A stretch of DNA of 64,000 bases from Maricaulis maris_C (lineage in GTDB: Bacteria; Pseudomonadota; Alphaproteobacteria; Caulobacterales; Maricaulaceae), in assembly GCF_049116555.1 (NCBI RefSeq), contig NZ_JAGDYT010000001.1, positions 186,001-250,000 of the forward strand, read 5' to 3'. Position 1 is the first letter of the stretch. Each line of letters opens with the position of its first letter. A program made the position numbers and the translations under genes. The notes under the pieces are model-generated. The model was not told where the DNA came from. It did no database searches and worked only from the letters and a program-made list of their open reading frames with translations. This document shows, piece after piece, positions 1 to 6,060 of the stretch.

Positions 1-15
1 CATTTGGTCTGAGCC

Positions 16-639
16 ATGCGAAACAACAGGTCTAGACGACGTGAACCGAAGAAGACGGTGTCGGTTGAAGTGCGGGTCAGCGAGGAGGACAAATCCGCCT
101 TTCTGAGCGCCTGTCAGACTGTCAATAGACCGGCGAGCTTTGTTCTGCGTCGTCTGATGGGGCTGTTCGTTGCGCTATTGACCCTCAGACAAAGGATTTT
201 TGCCATGTTGAACAAGCTTCTTCATCGTCCCGTGCGCGCCCTTCTCTCATCGGCTGCCGTGGCGGCCGCCCTGACGGTCGGCCTGCTGGCCCCGGGAGCC
301 GCGGCTGACATGCGGCTGGCCTACCAGGTCGCCGTCCACGATGGCGTCGGCCGGATCGTGTCCCAGGGCGAGGCTGATTTCGATGATCGTACGTCCGTTG
401 GCGACACGCTGGGCGAGGGGCTGCGTTATGCGTTGACGGTTTCCCCTTGCGACGCGGACGCCGGCGTGTCCTGCCCGGAAGGCGGTTCATATGCGGTGCT
501 GAGCGTCTGGGAATACGATAACGGCGAGATGGAAACGGCGACGGTCCGCGGGATTGTCGTGTCGCCAGCCGGCGAAACCCGCTTCGACACGACACTCGGC
601 GATGGCGGCGTCCTGTCGGTTGCTTTTTTGCCGCTATAG
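16..639 (+). CDS. Ribbon-helix-helix-like segment in frame with an exported protein
   Basis: The 207-residue frame has two parts that do not belong together. Residues about 10-50 resemble a ribbon-helix-helix DNA-binding segment (basic start, then VSVEVRVSEEDKSAF and a helix ending in FVLRRLM). Residues 64-97 are a typical signal peptide (basic start, hydrophobic core, then GAAA before DMRL), followed by about 110 residues of unrecognised exported domain with two cysteines. An internal ATG at 205 has an AAAGGA element about 9 bases upstream, so the exported protein may really be 205-639. Either the stop codon of a small RHH gene was lost or there are two starts. The function is unknown. The next gene is convergent. 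Confidence 0.6.
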   Translation: MRNNRSRRREPKKTVSVEVRVSEEDKSAFLSACQTVNRPASFVLRRLMGLFVALLTLRQRIFAMLNKLLHRPVRALLSSAAVAAALTVGLLAPGAAADMRLAYQVAVHDGVGRIVSQGEADFDDRTSVGDTLGEGLRYALTVSPCDADAGVSCPEGGSYAVLSVWEYDNGEMETATVRGIVVSPAGETRFDTTLGDGGVLSVAFLPL

Positions 640-657
640 ACCGGGTCTGGTAGAATT

Positions 658-702
658 GACGCGCCACGGCATTGATCCGGTCACCGGATCAGGCCGTGCG
701 TC
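658..702. other. Nested palindrome between convergent genes
   Basis: The inner arms TGATCCGGT (673-681) and ACCGGATCA (683-691) are perfect 9-mers around one central C. They are flanked by CACGGC (665-670) pairing with GCCGTG (693-698) and GACG (658-661) pairing with CGTC (699-702). It lies between the convergent ends of the first gene and the azoreductase. There is no U-run, so an intrinsic terminator is uncertain; a protein site or mRNA 3' end stabiliser is possible. Confidence 0.55.
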
Positions 703-724
703 AAGTCTACCTGTTTCCTCACCA

Positions 725-1333
725 TTACGCGGCCAGACCTTCGATCGCGTCGCCGGCTGCGGCGAGTTTTTCGTCGGCGCCCTGGCCGAGCTGGTCGGCG
801 GCGATGATGTCCACGTCATGGATGCCGATGAAACCGAGCACGTGGGTGAGATAGGTCGTGGCAAAGTCAATCTCGCTGCCGACCTTGGTGCCGCCTGAGG
901 CTGTGACGATGATCGCGCGCTTGCCTTCGAGCAGGCCGACCGGGCCGTTCTCGGTGTATTTGAACGTCACACGGGCGCGGGCGACCATATCGACCCAGGC
1001 CTTGAGCGCCGCCGGGATGCCGAAATTATAGACCGGCGTGGCAATGACCAGCGTGTCGGCGGCCTTCAGCTCGGCAATCAGCGCGTCCGAACGTGCCAGC
1101 ACGGCTTTCTGGTCGTCGCTTCGGGCATCCGCATCGGTAAAGTTGGCACCGATCCAGCTTTCATCAATGAAGGCAGGCGGATTCTCGGCCAGATCCCGCC
1201 GGGCCACGATGGTCTCCATTTCGTTGGTGATGAGCCGGGCCATCACATTGTCGGCGAGTTGACGGGTCACGGATCCGTCTCGGCGCATGCTGGCATCAAT
1301 ACGAAGGATGTTGCGGGGTGTATTCCGGGTCAT
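725..1333 (-). CDS. azoR: FMN-dependent NADH-azoreductase / quinone reductase
   Basis: This is a 202-residue flavodoxin-like-fold enzyme of the AzoR family, which uses NADH and FMN for two-electron reduction of quinones and azo compounds in the cytoplasm. The N-terminal strand ILRIDASMRRDGSVTRQLAD matches the FMN phosphate-binding loop, and TPVYNFGIPAALKAWVDM is the hallmark flavin-binding stretch near residues 100-120. TASGGT lies near residue 145. I chose ATG 1333 over 1348 because GGAG sits six bases upstream of it. The length is usual for the family (about 200). The physiological substrate is not shown by the sequence. Confidence 0.9.
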   Translation of the reverse strand: MTRNTPRNILRIDASMRRDGSVTRQLADNVMARLITNEMETIVARRDLAENPPAFIDESWIGANFTDADARSDDQKAVLARSDALIAELKAADTLVIATPVYNFGIPAALKAWVDMVARARVTFKYTENGPVGLLEGKRAIIVTASGGTKVGSEIDFATTYLTHVLGFIGIHDVDIIAADQLGQGADEKLAAAGDAIEGLAA

Positions 1334-1369
1334 GTGGAACTCCATCATCGTGCGGCGGGCCAGCGGCCC

Positions 1370-1400
1370 TTAAAAGCAATGATTGGAAAATGGCTATAAT
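1370..1400 (+). promoter_or_regulatory. Possible promoter for the ExbB/OmpA pair
   Basis: GCTATAAT at 1393-1400 fits both the sigma-70 -10 box and the Caulobacter GCTANAWC pattern. A TTAAAA at 1370-1375 is a weak and poorly spaced -35. It would give a leader of about 175 bases before the ATG at 1582. I see nothing else in the 1334-1581 gap. Confidence 0.35.
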
Positions 1401-1581
1401 GCCGGCGCCGAGTAACCAGCCAGCTGGCGACTTATTGTTTCCAATCCGGACGCAATCGGGATGGCGTGGTCGAGATTTCATGAGAATAGGTCGGATTAGT
1501 TCACACCTGCCCTTTGACCTCGCCTCCAAATTGTCCCAATCGGAAGGGTAGGAAAGACGGCGGCTTTAATGAGGGGTCAGC

Positions 1582-2574
1582 ATGCCCGTTCTCAATTCCG
1601 ATCAGGATATCTCCCAGGCACCCAGCGTCCGGTTCACCGGGCCTTGGCGCTACATCATCTGGATGGCCGTGTTCACGGCCGGTGTGGCGGCTTTGGGCCT
1701 CTTCCTGTTCGAACCACTGGAAGCCGCCTTTCGGGCGAATCCGGCGATCAATGGTCTAATTCTGGGTGTGCTGGTGATCGGCGTGCTCTACACTTTCGCC
1801 CAGGCGCTGGGGATCGGTCCGGCCGCGAGCTGGCTGGTCCGCTTCCGCTCTGCGGAGGATCCGGCCAGCCTGCCCAAGCCGCCCGCCCTGATCGCGCCCA
1901 TGGCCTCGATGATCTCCCAGGCCGATGGCCGGGTCTCGCTCTCTGCCGGTTCGGTGCGTACGGTCCTCGACTCGGTTGGGGCGCGGATGTCGGAAGCCGG
2001 GGCCTTTACCCGATATTTCGGACGCTTGCTGATTTTCCTCGGCCTGCTTGGCACCTTCTGGGGCCTGCTTGATGTCGTGGGCGCCGTGGGCGCCGCTGTC
2101 AGCGCGGTGACCGAGAGCTCGACCGGCGGCGAAGCGGATGTGATGCGGCTGATGTCGGCCATTGAAGAGCCGATCCAGGGCATGGGTACCGCCTTTGCCT
2201 CCTCGCTCTTCGGTCTCGCCGGGTCTTTGGTCATCGGTTTTCTCGACTTGCAGGCCAGCCGCGCCCAGAACCGCTTCTATAACGAGATCGAGGAATGGTT
2301 GTCTTCGATCTCGCGGCTCGCGGCGGCCGGTCCGAGCGCGGGTGATGATGGTGAGGTGTCGACCGCTTATGTCGGCGCGCTTCTGCAACAGACTGCCGAG
2401 ACACTCGACCGCCTTTCCCACACGCTGGAACGCAATTCGCGGCAGATGGACACCACGCTGCAGCGCTTTGCCGAAGACAGTCGTGCCAGTCAGGAAGAAG
2501 CCATGCGCGCGCTGCGCGACGAGATCCGGGTGCTGATCCGGGCCCTGCAATCGCGGGAGCGGGGAGGGGAATAG
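1582..2574 (+). CDS. MotA/TolQ/ExbB-like proton-channel protein
   Basis: The 330-residue inner-membrane protein has four likely membrane segments (about 25-45, 57-80, 142-175 and 203-227). The third and fourth carry the MotA/TolQ/ExbB-type pattern, with LLGTFWGLLDVVGAVGAAV and later IQGMGTAFASSLFGLAGSLVIGF. A charged C-terminal helix from about residue 275 looks coiled-coil and cytoplasmic. GAGGGG precedes the ATG. The next gene starts three bases after the stop and encodes a one-TM protein with an OmpA domain, so the two probably form a proton-driven stator-like complex. It is not the flagellar MotA, which is at 51357-52229. The function is unknown; a pair of this kind also forms the membrane half of Zorya defence systems, but the other Zorya genes are absent. 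Confidence 0.85.
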   Translation: MPVLNSDQDISQAPSVRFTGPWRYIIWMAVFTAGVAALGLFLFEPLEAAFRANPAINGLILGVLVIGVLYTFAQALGIGPAASWLVRFRSAEDPASLPKPPALIAPMASMISQADGRVSLSAGSVRTVLDSVGARMSEAGAFTRYFGRLLIFLGLLGTFWGLLDVVGAVGAAVSAVTESSTGGEADVMRLMSAIEEPIQGMGTAFASSLFGLAGSLVIGFLDLQASRAQNRFYNEIEEWLSSISRLAAAGPSAGDDGEVSTAYVGALLQQTAETLDRLSHTLERNSRQMDTTLQRFAEDSRASQEEAMRALRDEIRVLIRALQSRERGGE

Positions 2575-2577
2575 ACC

Positions 2578-3567
2578 ATGGCCTCGCCGCGTTTCGCGCG
2601 TTTCCAGGAAGCCGATAATGGCGATCACTGGCCGGGCTTTGTTGACGCCCTGGCCACGCTGCTGCTGGTCATCGTCTTTCTGCTGTCAATCTTCGTCGCC
2701 GGTCAGTTTGCCCTGTCACGGGCCCTGACAGGGCGTGATGAACAGCTTGCCGCCCTCAACGCCCAGCTCGCCCGGCTGGCCGATGAGCTCGCTCTGACCC
2801 AGGAAGAAAACACCGAGCTGGAACTGCGCGTCTCCGGTCTGGAGACCGAACGCGACGCGCTGAGCAGTGCGCTGGCCATGGCAGGTACCCAGACCGCTTC
2901 ACTTCAGGCCGAACTCGATGCCGAACGCGAGCTGTCCGAGGAGAGCCAGCGCGCCCTGATGATGCTCAATCTGCAAATCCAGGCCCTGCGCGACCAGATC
3001 GCCACGCTCAATGCCGCCCTCGACGCTTCCGAGCTACGCGCCCAGGAAGCCGAGGCCCAGGTCATCAATCTCGGCGAGCGCCTCAATGCCGCCCTGGCCG
3101 AACGCGCTGCCGAGCTGGCTGTTTACCGCTCCGACTTCTTCGGCCGCCTGCGCGCCATCCTTGGCAATCGCACGGGCGTGCGCATTGTCGGCGATCGTTT
3201 CGTGTTCGAAACGGATGTGCTCTTCCCGTCGGGATCGGCCGCCCTGTCCAACGAGGGCCGCGAGAGCCTGCGTCCGATCGCCGACGCGATCATCCAGCTG
3301 ACCGATGAAATCCCGTCCGACCTGGAATGGGTGATCCGCATTGACGGCCACACCGACCCCGTCCCCATCCGCACCACCTACCCGTCCAACTGGCACCTCT
3401 CGGCGGCCCGCGCCATCTCGGTGGTCAACTGGATGGAAGACCTCGGCGTCCCCTCCAACCGCCTCGTGGCGGCGGGCTTTGGCGAGCACTATCCGATGGT
3501 GGATGGGCGAAGTGCAGAGGCGAATGCGCGCAACCGGCGGATCGAGTTGAAACTGACGGCGCGGTAG
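2578..3567 (+). CDS. OmpA/MotB-type peptidoglycan-binding protein with coiled coil
   Basis: The 329-residue protein has one membrane helix at about residues 20-47, which begins GFVDALATLLLVIVF. Asp23 at its cytoplasmic end matches the position of the proton-carrying Asp of MotB-like subunits. A long heptad-rich coiled coil follows (about 50-185, many LAL/EL repeats). A C-terminal OmpA domain (about 205-329) shows IDGHTD, LSAARAISV and NARNRRIEL, the peptidoglycan-binding signature. It is co-transcribed with the ExbB-like gene and is its expected partner. The long coiled coil would span the periplasm between the membrane channel and the cell wall. What the complex drives is not evident. Confidence 0.88.
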   Translation: MASPRFARFQEADNGDHWPGFVDALATLLLVIVFLLSIFVAGQFALSRALTGRDEQLAALNAQLARLADELALTQEENTELELRVSGLETERDALSSALAMAGTQTASLQAELDAERELSEESQRALMMLNLQIQALRDQIATLNAALDASELRAQEAEAQVINLGERLNAALAERAAELAVYRSDFFGRLRAILGNRTGVRIVGDRFVFETDVLFPSGSAALSNEGRESLRPIADAIIQLTDEIPSDLEWVIRIDGHTDPVPIRTTYPSNWHLSAARAISVVNWMEDLGVPSNRLVAAGFGEHYPMVDGRSAEANARNRRIELKLTAR

Positions 3568-3571
3568 GGGG

Positions 3572-3781
3572 ATGCGGCGGATCGCGATAGGTGTCCTGAT
3601 TGGCATCTCGATGCTGGTGGTCGGAGCCATATTGTTGTTTGCGTTGCCAACCGATCCGATTGATCGATGTCTCGATCACGGTGGTCGTTGGAATTATGAC
3701 GCAGCGGAGTGCGAGTGTACCTATGCTGATCGTGCCGAGTACGAGCGCGACCCGTCCGGGCCGGCACCAAACTGTTCCTGA
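3572..3781 (+). CDS. Small membrane-anchored Cys-rich protein
   Basis: The 69-residue product has an N-terminal hydrophobic helix (about residues 4-25) and a short outside domain holding CLDHGGRWNYDAAECEC. The spacing of its cysteines suggests a disulphide-stabilised knot. It starts four bases after the OmpA-domain gene and probably shares its transcript. No family is recognised; small secreted proteins with a C-x-D-x-G-G-x-W-type motif are common hypotheticals. It could be an accessory part of the ExbB/OmpA complex, but that is only context. Confidence 0.6.
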   Translation: MRRIAIGVLIGISMLVVGAILLFALPTDPIDRCLDHGGRWNYDAAECECTYADRAEYERDPSGPAPNCS

Positions 3782-3837
3782 TAGTCGGCGAGGGCAGGTG
3801 ACTCTTTTGTGCGGCGTGACCAGACTTACCCATAATC

Positions 3838-3976
3838 CTCTTGTCAGCCAGCGGGCCGTATCCGGGTCTTCAGGTCAAGGGCGGCGCAGCCGCCGCTTTG
3901 GGGTTTCACCCTTGAGCTGAAGACCCGGATGCGGCGAACTCCCGGCAAGTGATTTATGGCGGGGTGTGCGCCCGGG
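3838..3976. repeat. Interspersed palindromic repeat, copy 1
   Basis: About 139 bases that share their framework with 21994-22133: CTTGTCAGCCAGCGGGCCGT, then TATCCG, a long hairpin around CTTCAGGTCAAGGG and CCCTTGAGCTGAAG, then CGGCAAGTGATTT and a GGGGTGTG-GCCCGGG tail. The stem next to CTTCAG is GGGT here, paired with ACCC on the other side; in copy 2 it is TTTC/GAAA-type (GTTT with AAAC). The paired change keeps the stem. The loop sequence differs completely between copies. It lies between the small Cys-rich gene and the CcdAB pair. Confidence 0.85.
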
Positions 3977-4010
3977 CGCGGGTGTTGACGGGAGCGCGCT
4001 CCCTCTATTC

Positions 4011-4034
4011 TTCCCCACTTCATGGGGAAGTGGG
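4011..4034. repeat. Second palindromic element in the same gap
   Basis: TTCCCCA-CTTCA-TGGGGAA overlaps CCCACTT-CATGGGG-AAGTGGG, so one stretch can fold into two alternative hairpins. The following 50 bases (GATGCGCAGCGTCGGG and GCGCCGAGCGAAGCG) resemble the GC-rich tails of REP-like elements common in alphaproteobacteria. The whole gap 3782-4121 holds this element and the preceding repeat and no gene that I can support. Confidence 0.55.
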
Positions 4035-4121
4035 CTGATGCGCAGCGTCGGGTCGATGGCGCCGAGCGAAGCGAATGGCCCCGTTCGCCACATTAGGCGT
4101 CATTGCTCTGTCCCGACGCAT

Positions 4122-4430
4122 TCAATAGCCCTGGAACAGGAAGTCGAGTGCGCTCACAATGTCGTCGCGATGGCGGGCTTCCACGTTTGCGACGGGTGCT
4201 TGGAGGGCTCTGGCAGAGATCACGCCCAGAGCGGCGGTCGCCAAGACATGCCGGTGTCCGTCAACGGTGATGATCGGTTCAAGCCGCGCCAGTATCGGAC
4301 GCTCGAGGCGTGTGACCAGAATCAAAGGAACAACGATCCGGCTTGGCAGGTCGTTGAGCATGTCTGCCTGGACATCGACAACCAGTGAGACGCTGTCGCC
4401 CGTGACCGGGTGGACATCGAAGCGGGCCAC
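4122..4430 (-). CDS. ccdB: CcdB-family toxin
   Basis: The 102-residue protein matches CcdB, a toxin that poisons DNA gyrase by trapping its cleavage complex. It has the family features: FDVHPV at the start, VVDVQADMLNDLPSRIVVPLI near residues 15-38, and the C-terminal HRDDIVSALDFLFQGY that aligns with the HRENDIKNAINLMFWGI end of plasmid F CcdB. The terminal residues are those that contact gyrase in the family. It starts with GTG immediately after the antitoxin stop (TGAGTG), so translation is probably coupled. It appears intact. Confidence 0.88.
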   Translation of the reverse strand: MARFDVHPVTGDSVSLVVDVQADMLNDLPSRIVVPLILVTRLERPILARLEPIITVDGHRHVLATAALGVISARALQAPVANVEARHRDDIVSALDFLFQGY

Positions 4431-4694
4431 TCAATCGTCCGCCGGTTGCGCCCACCAGGGTGGCGGTAGCAGCGGCCCTTCGCGTTCATAGCGCTCGTTG
4501 TACGCCTTGATCCCCTCGCGGTTCTCCTCCAGCCAGCGCCGGCCCTTTTCCTCGCGGATCGCCGCTTCGATGCCGGCTTCGGCGGCGCGGGAGGTGTTGA
4601 GACCGAGCGCCTTGGCCTCGGCCATCACGTCCTCGCGGACGGTGAGATTGGTGCGCTTGCGGCGTTCGGCGGAGGGGTATTTGCGGTCGGTCAT
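4431..4694 (-). CDS. ccdA: CcdA-type antitoxin
   Basis: The 87-residue protein has an N-terminal ribbon-helix-helix DNA-binding domain (KRTNLTVREDVMAEAKALGLNTSRAAEAGIEAAIR, about residues 12-47). A flexible acidic/aromatic C-terminus (RRWLEENREGIKAYNERYEREG) is the part that wraps and neutralises CcdB in the family. The WLEEN.E.I..YN motif is diagnostic for CcdA. ATG 4694 is preferred over an upstream 4748 because the extension contains the probable operator. The order antitoxin-toxin and the abutting toxin start are typical. It should repress its own promoter together with CcdB. Confidence 0.88.
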   Translation of the reverse strand: MTDRKYPSAERRKRTNLTVREDVMAEAKALGLNTSRAAEAGIEAAIREEKGRRWLEENREGIKAYNERYEREGPLLPPPWWAQPADD

Positions 4695-4705
4695 GGCGGG
4701 CTCCA

Positions 4706-4725
4706 GTGTATGTATGAATATACAC
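4706..4725 (-). promoter_or_regulatory. Probable CcdA operator
   Basis: An inverted repeat GTGTAT (4706-4711) and ATACAC (4720-4725) lies 12 bases upstream of the antitoxin ATG. It is strikingly AT-rich compared with its surroundings. CcdA proteins bind short palindromes at this position, so autoregulation is the natural reading. Confidence 0.5.
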
Positions 4726-4784
4726 ACATGAGCGCCGGCCCAAATCACGAATTGCGATCCGGCCGACCCGACTCCAGAGCCCGC

Positions 4785-4813
4785 TTGCCTTGGCGGCCTG
4801 CATCAGCTACTAG
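4785..4813 (+). promoter_or_regulatory. rpmE promoter
   Basis: TTGCCTT (4785-4791), a 14-base spacer and GCTACTAG (4806-4813) followed by CCCCGC fit the Caulobacter housekeeping promoter. The rpsU promoter at 15974-16002 has the same 14-base spacing and the same GCTA(C/G)TAGCCCCGC core, which supports both calls. Confidence 0.6.
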
Positions 4814-4891
4814 CCCCGCTCCTGAGTTTATATGAGCTGCGTGCGGGGCAACGTAATCTCGTTGCGCGGCGGTCAAGAGAAAGCCGGACCG

Positions 4892-5110
4892 ATGAAAAAG
4901 GATACCCATCCCGATTATCACGTCGTCAACGTCGTGATGACCAACGGGACCACCTTCCAGACCAAATCCACCTGGGGCAAGGAAGGCGATACGATCAATC
5001 TCGACATCGATCCGACGTCGCACCCGGCCTGGACCGGCGGCAATCAGCACCTGCTGGACCGCGGCGGCCGCGTTTCGCGCTTCAAGGACAAGTTCAAGGG
5101 CTTCGCGTAA
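4892..5110 (+). CDS. rpmE: 50S ribosomal protein L31
   Basis: The 72-residue product begins MKKDTHPDYHVVNVVMTNG and has the conserved THP, DIDPTSHPAWTGG and GGRVSRFKDKF motifs of bacterial L31. It lacks the CxxC zinc motif, so it is the zinc-independent (C-minus) type seen in many alphaproteobacteria. The start is set by similarity; an in-frame upstream ATG at 4832 would add 20 unrelated residues. It is monocistronic, between its own promoter and a strong terminator. Confidence 0.97.
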   Translation: MKKDTHPDYHVVNVVMTNGTTFQTKSTWGKEGDTINLDIDPTSHPAWTGGNQHLLDRGGRVSRFKDKFKGFA

Positions 5111-5138
5111 GCCTTTCAACGTCCCTTGCGACGCAAGA

Positions 5139-5170
5139 AAAAGCCCGCTCCTTCTGGAGCGGGCTTTTTT
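5139..5170 (+). terminator. rpmE intrinsic terminator (bidirectional)
   Basis: AAAAAGCCCGCTCC-TTCT-GGAGCGGGCTTTTTT is a perfect GC-rich hairpin with a U-run on both strands. It ends rpmE and, on the other strand, the rcdA gene. Confidence 0.9.
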
Positions 5171-5197
5171 CTGTCCGATTATCAGGCCAATGACGTG

Positions 5198-5725
5198 TCA
5201 GCGCTGGCCGAAGGCACCGCGCAGCATGGCCATCTGGTCGGCTACCGGATTGGCCTCCGCCTCGATCACGCCATCGACATAGAGATTGTCGTCAATCCGC
5301 TTCAGCCGGTCATAAAGGGAGCGTGAGCGACGGACGAGGTCGGCTAGAATGGCGGGTGGTGTTTCGCCCTCCGGCCAGAGATTTTCGCTCGGACGATCCG
5401 CGGCCAGGCGATACTTGCCGTCGGTCGCGTGCTCGGCCTCCATTTCACCCTCGGCGACAGCGCGTTGGGCCAGCAGCCAGGAGGCGGCCTGCATCAGGCG
5501 GGTAGTGAGTTTCATGCTCTCTGTCGCGTAGGACAGGGCGCCGGCTCGGTCGAGCGCCTTGGAGTCGTCGCGCCCCGGACCATCGAGATAGCTGGCCGTC
5601 TCTTCAACCAGGTCCATGCCCTCGCGGAAGAGTTTCTGGAACATCTCCGAAGCGGCAAAGTCCTGGGCCCGCGCGGCAGGCGCGCCGCCGGCGGGAAAAA
5701 GGGTCGGTGTGTGACTATCGGTCAT
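5198..5725 (-). CDS. rcdA: DUF1465 protein, RcdA-like CtrA-proteolysis adaptor
   Basis: The 175-residue all-helical protein matches DUF1465, the family that contains Caulobacter RcdA. RcdA is an adaptor in the hierarchy that, with CpdR, PopA and cyclic di-GMP, delivers the master regulator CtrA to ClpXP at the cell pole. FAASEMFQKLFREGMDLVEETASYLDGPGR and YATESMKLTTRLMQAASWLLAQRAV (about 24-95) form the helical bundle and are the conserved part. The C-terminus after residue 150 is flexible. It ends at the shared terminator with rpmE. Assignment of RcdA function rests on recalled family membership, not on alignment. Confidence 0.75.
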   Translation of the reverse strand: MTDSHTPTLFPAGGAPAARAQDFAASEMFQKLFREGMDLVEETASYLDGPGRDDSKALDRAGALSYATESMKLTTRLMQAASWLLAQRAVAEGEMEAEHATDGKYRLAADRPSENLWPEGETPPAILADLVRRSRSLYDRLKRIDDNLYVDGVIEAEANPVADQMAMLRGAFGQR

Positions 5726-5804
5726 TACGCGTCCATTCAGGCGTCGATCACGGATTACGAGCGAATCGTAGCAAGGCTCGGGCCAGTCTGACCAAAGAGT
5801 TTGA

Positions 5805-6002
5805 TCAAAGTTTAAACACGGCGTCCGCAGCGTTCAGGCCAGCCTTCTTTTTTTCAGTAATCTCGTCGATCCGTCGGATTTCCGCCTCCAGAAGGGTCCG
5901 ACGCTCGGCCAGATCGTCAAGCGAAAGCGCGGTCAGATCCTCGCCCGGGATGATGCCCTGTTTGGCGCGCTGGCTTGCGATGCTCTCCTCATCATGGAAC
6001 AT
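5805..6002 (-). CDS. DUF1192 small protein
   Basis: The 65-residue acidic protein shows the DUF1192 pattern: LSLDDLAERRTLLEAEIRRIDE followed by KKKAGLNAADAVF. It is helical and probably coiled-coil. The start at 6002 is the only ATG that removes an unrelated N-terminal extension. It is divergent from the quinone oxidoreductase with a 58-base gap that must hold both promoters, and about 80 bases upstream of rcdA on the same strand. The function is unknown. Confidence 0.8.
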   Translation of the reverse strand: MFHDEESIASQRAKQGIIPGEDLTALSLDDLAERRTLLEAEIRRIDEITEKKKAGLNAADAVFKL

Positions 6003-6060
6003 GGGTCGGCCTCCACATCTGGTTGGGGGCTCAGCATAGCGCCATGGAAGGCAAAGTCCC

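Noticed and set aside
1582..3567. Zorya phage-defence system
   Set aside because: The ExbB-like and OmpA-like genes fit ZorA/ZorB in outline, but the ZorA-like protein is short and no ZorC, ZorD or ZorE gene is nearby.
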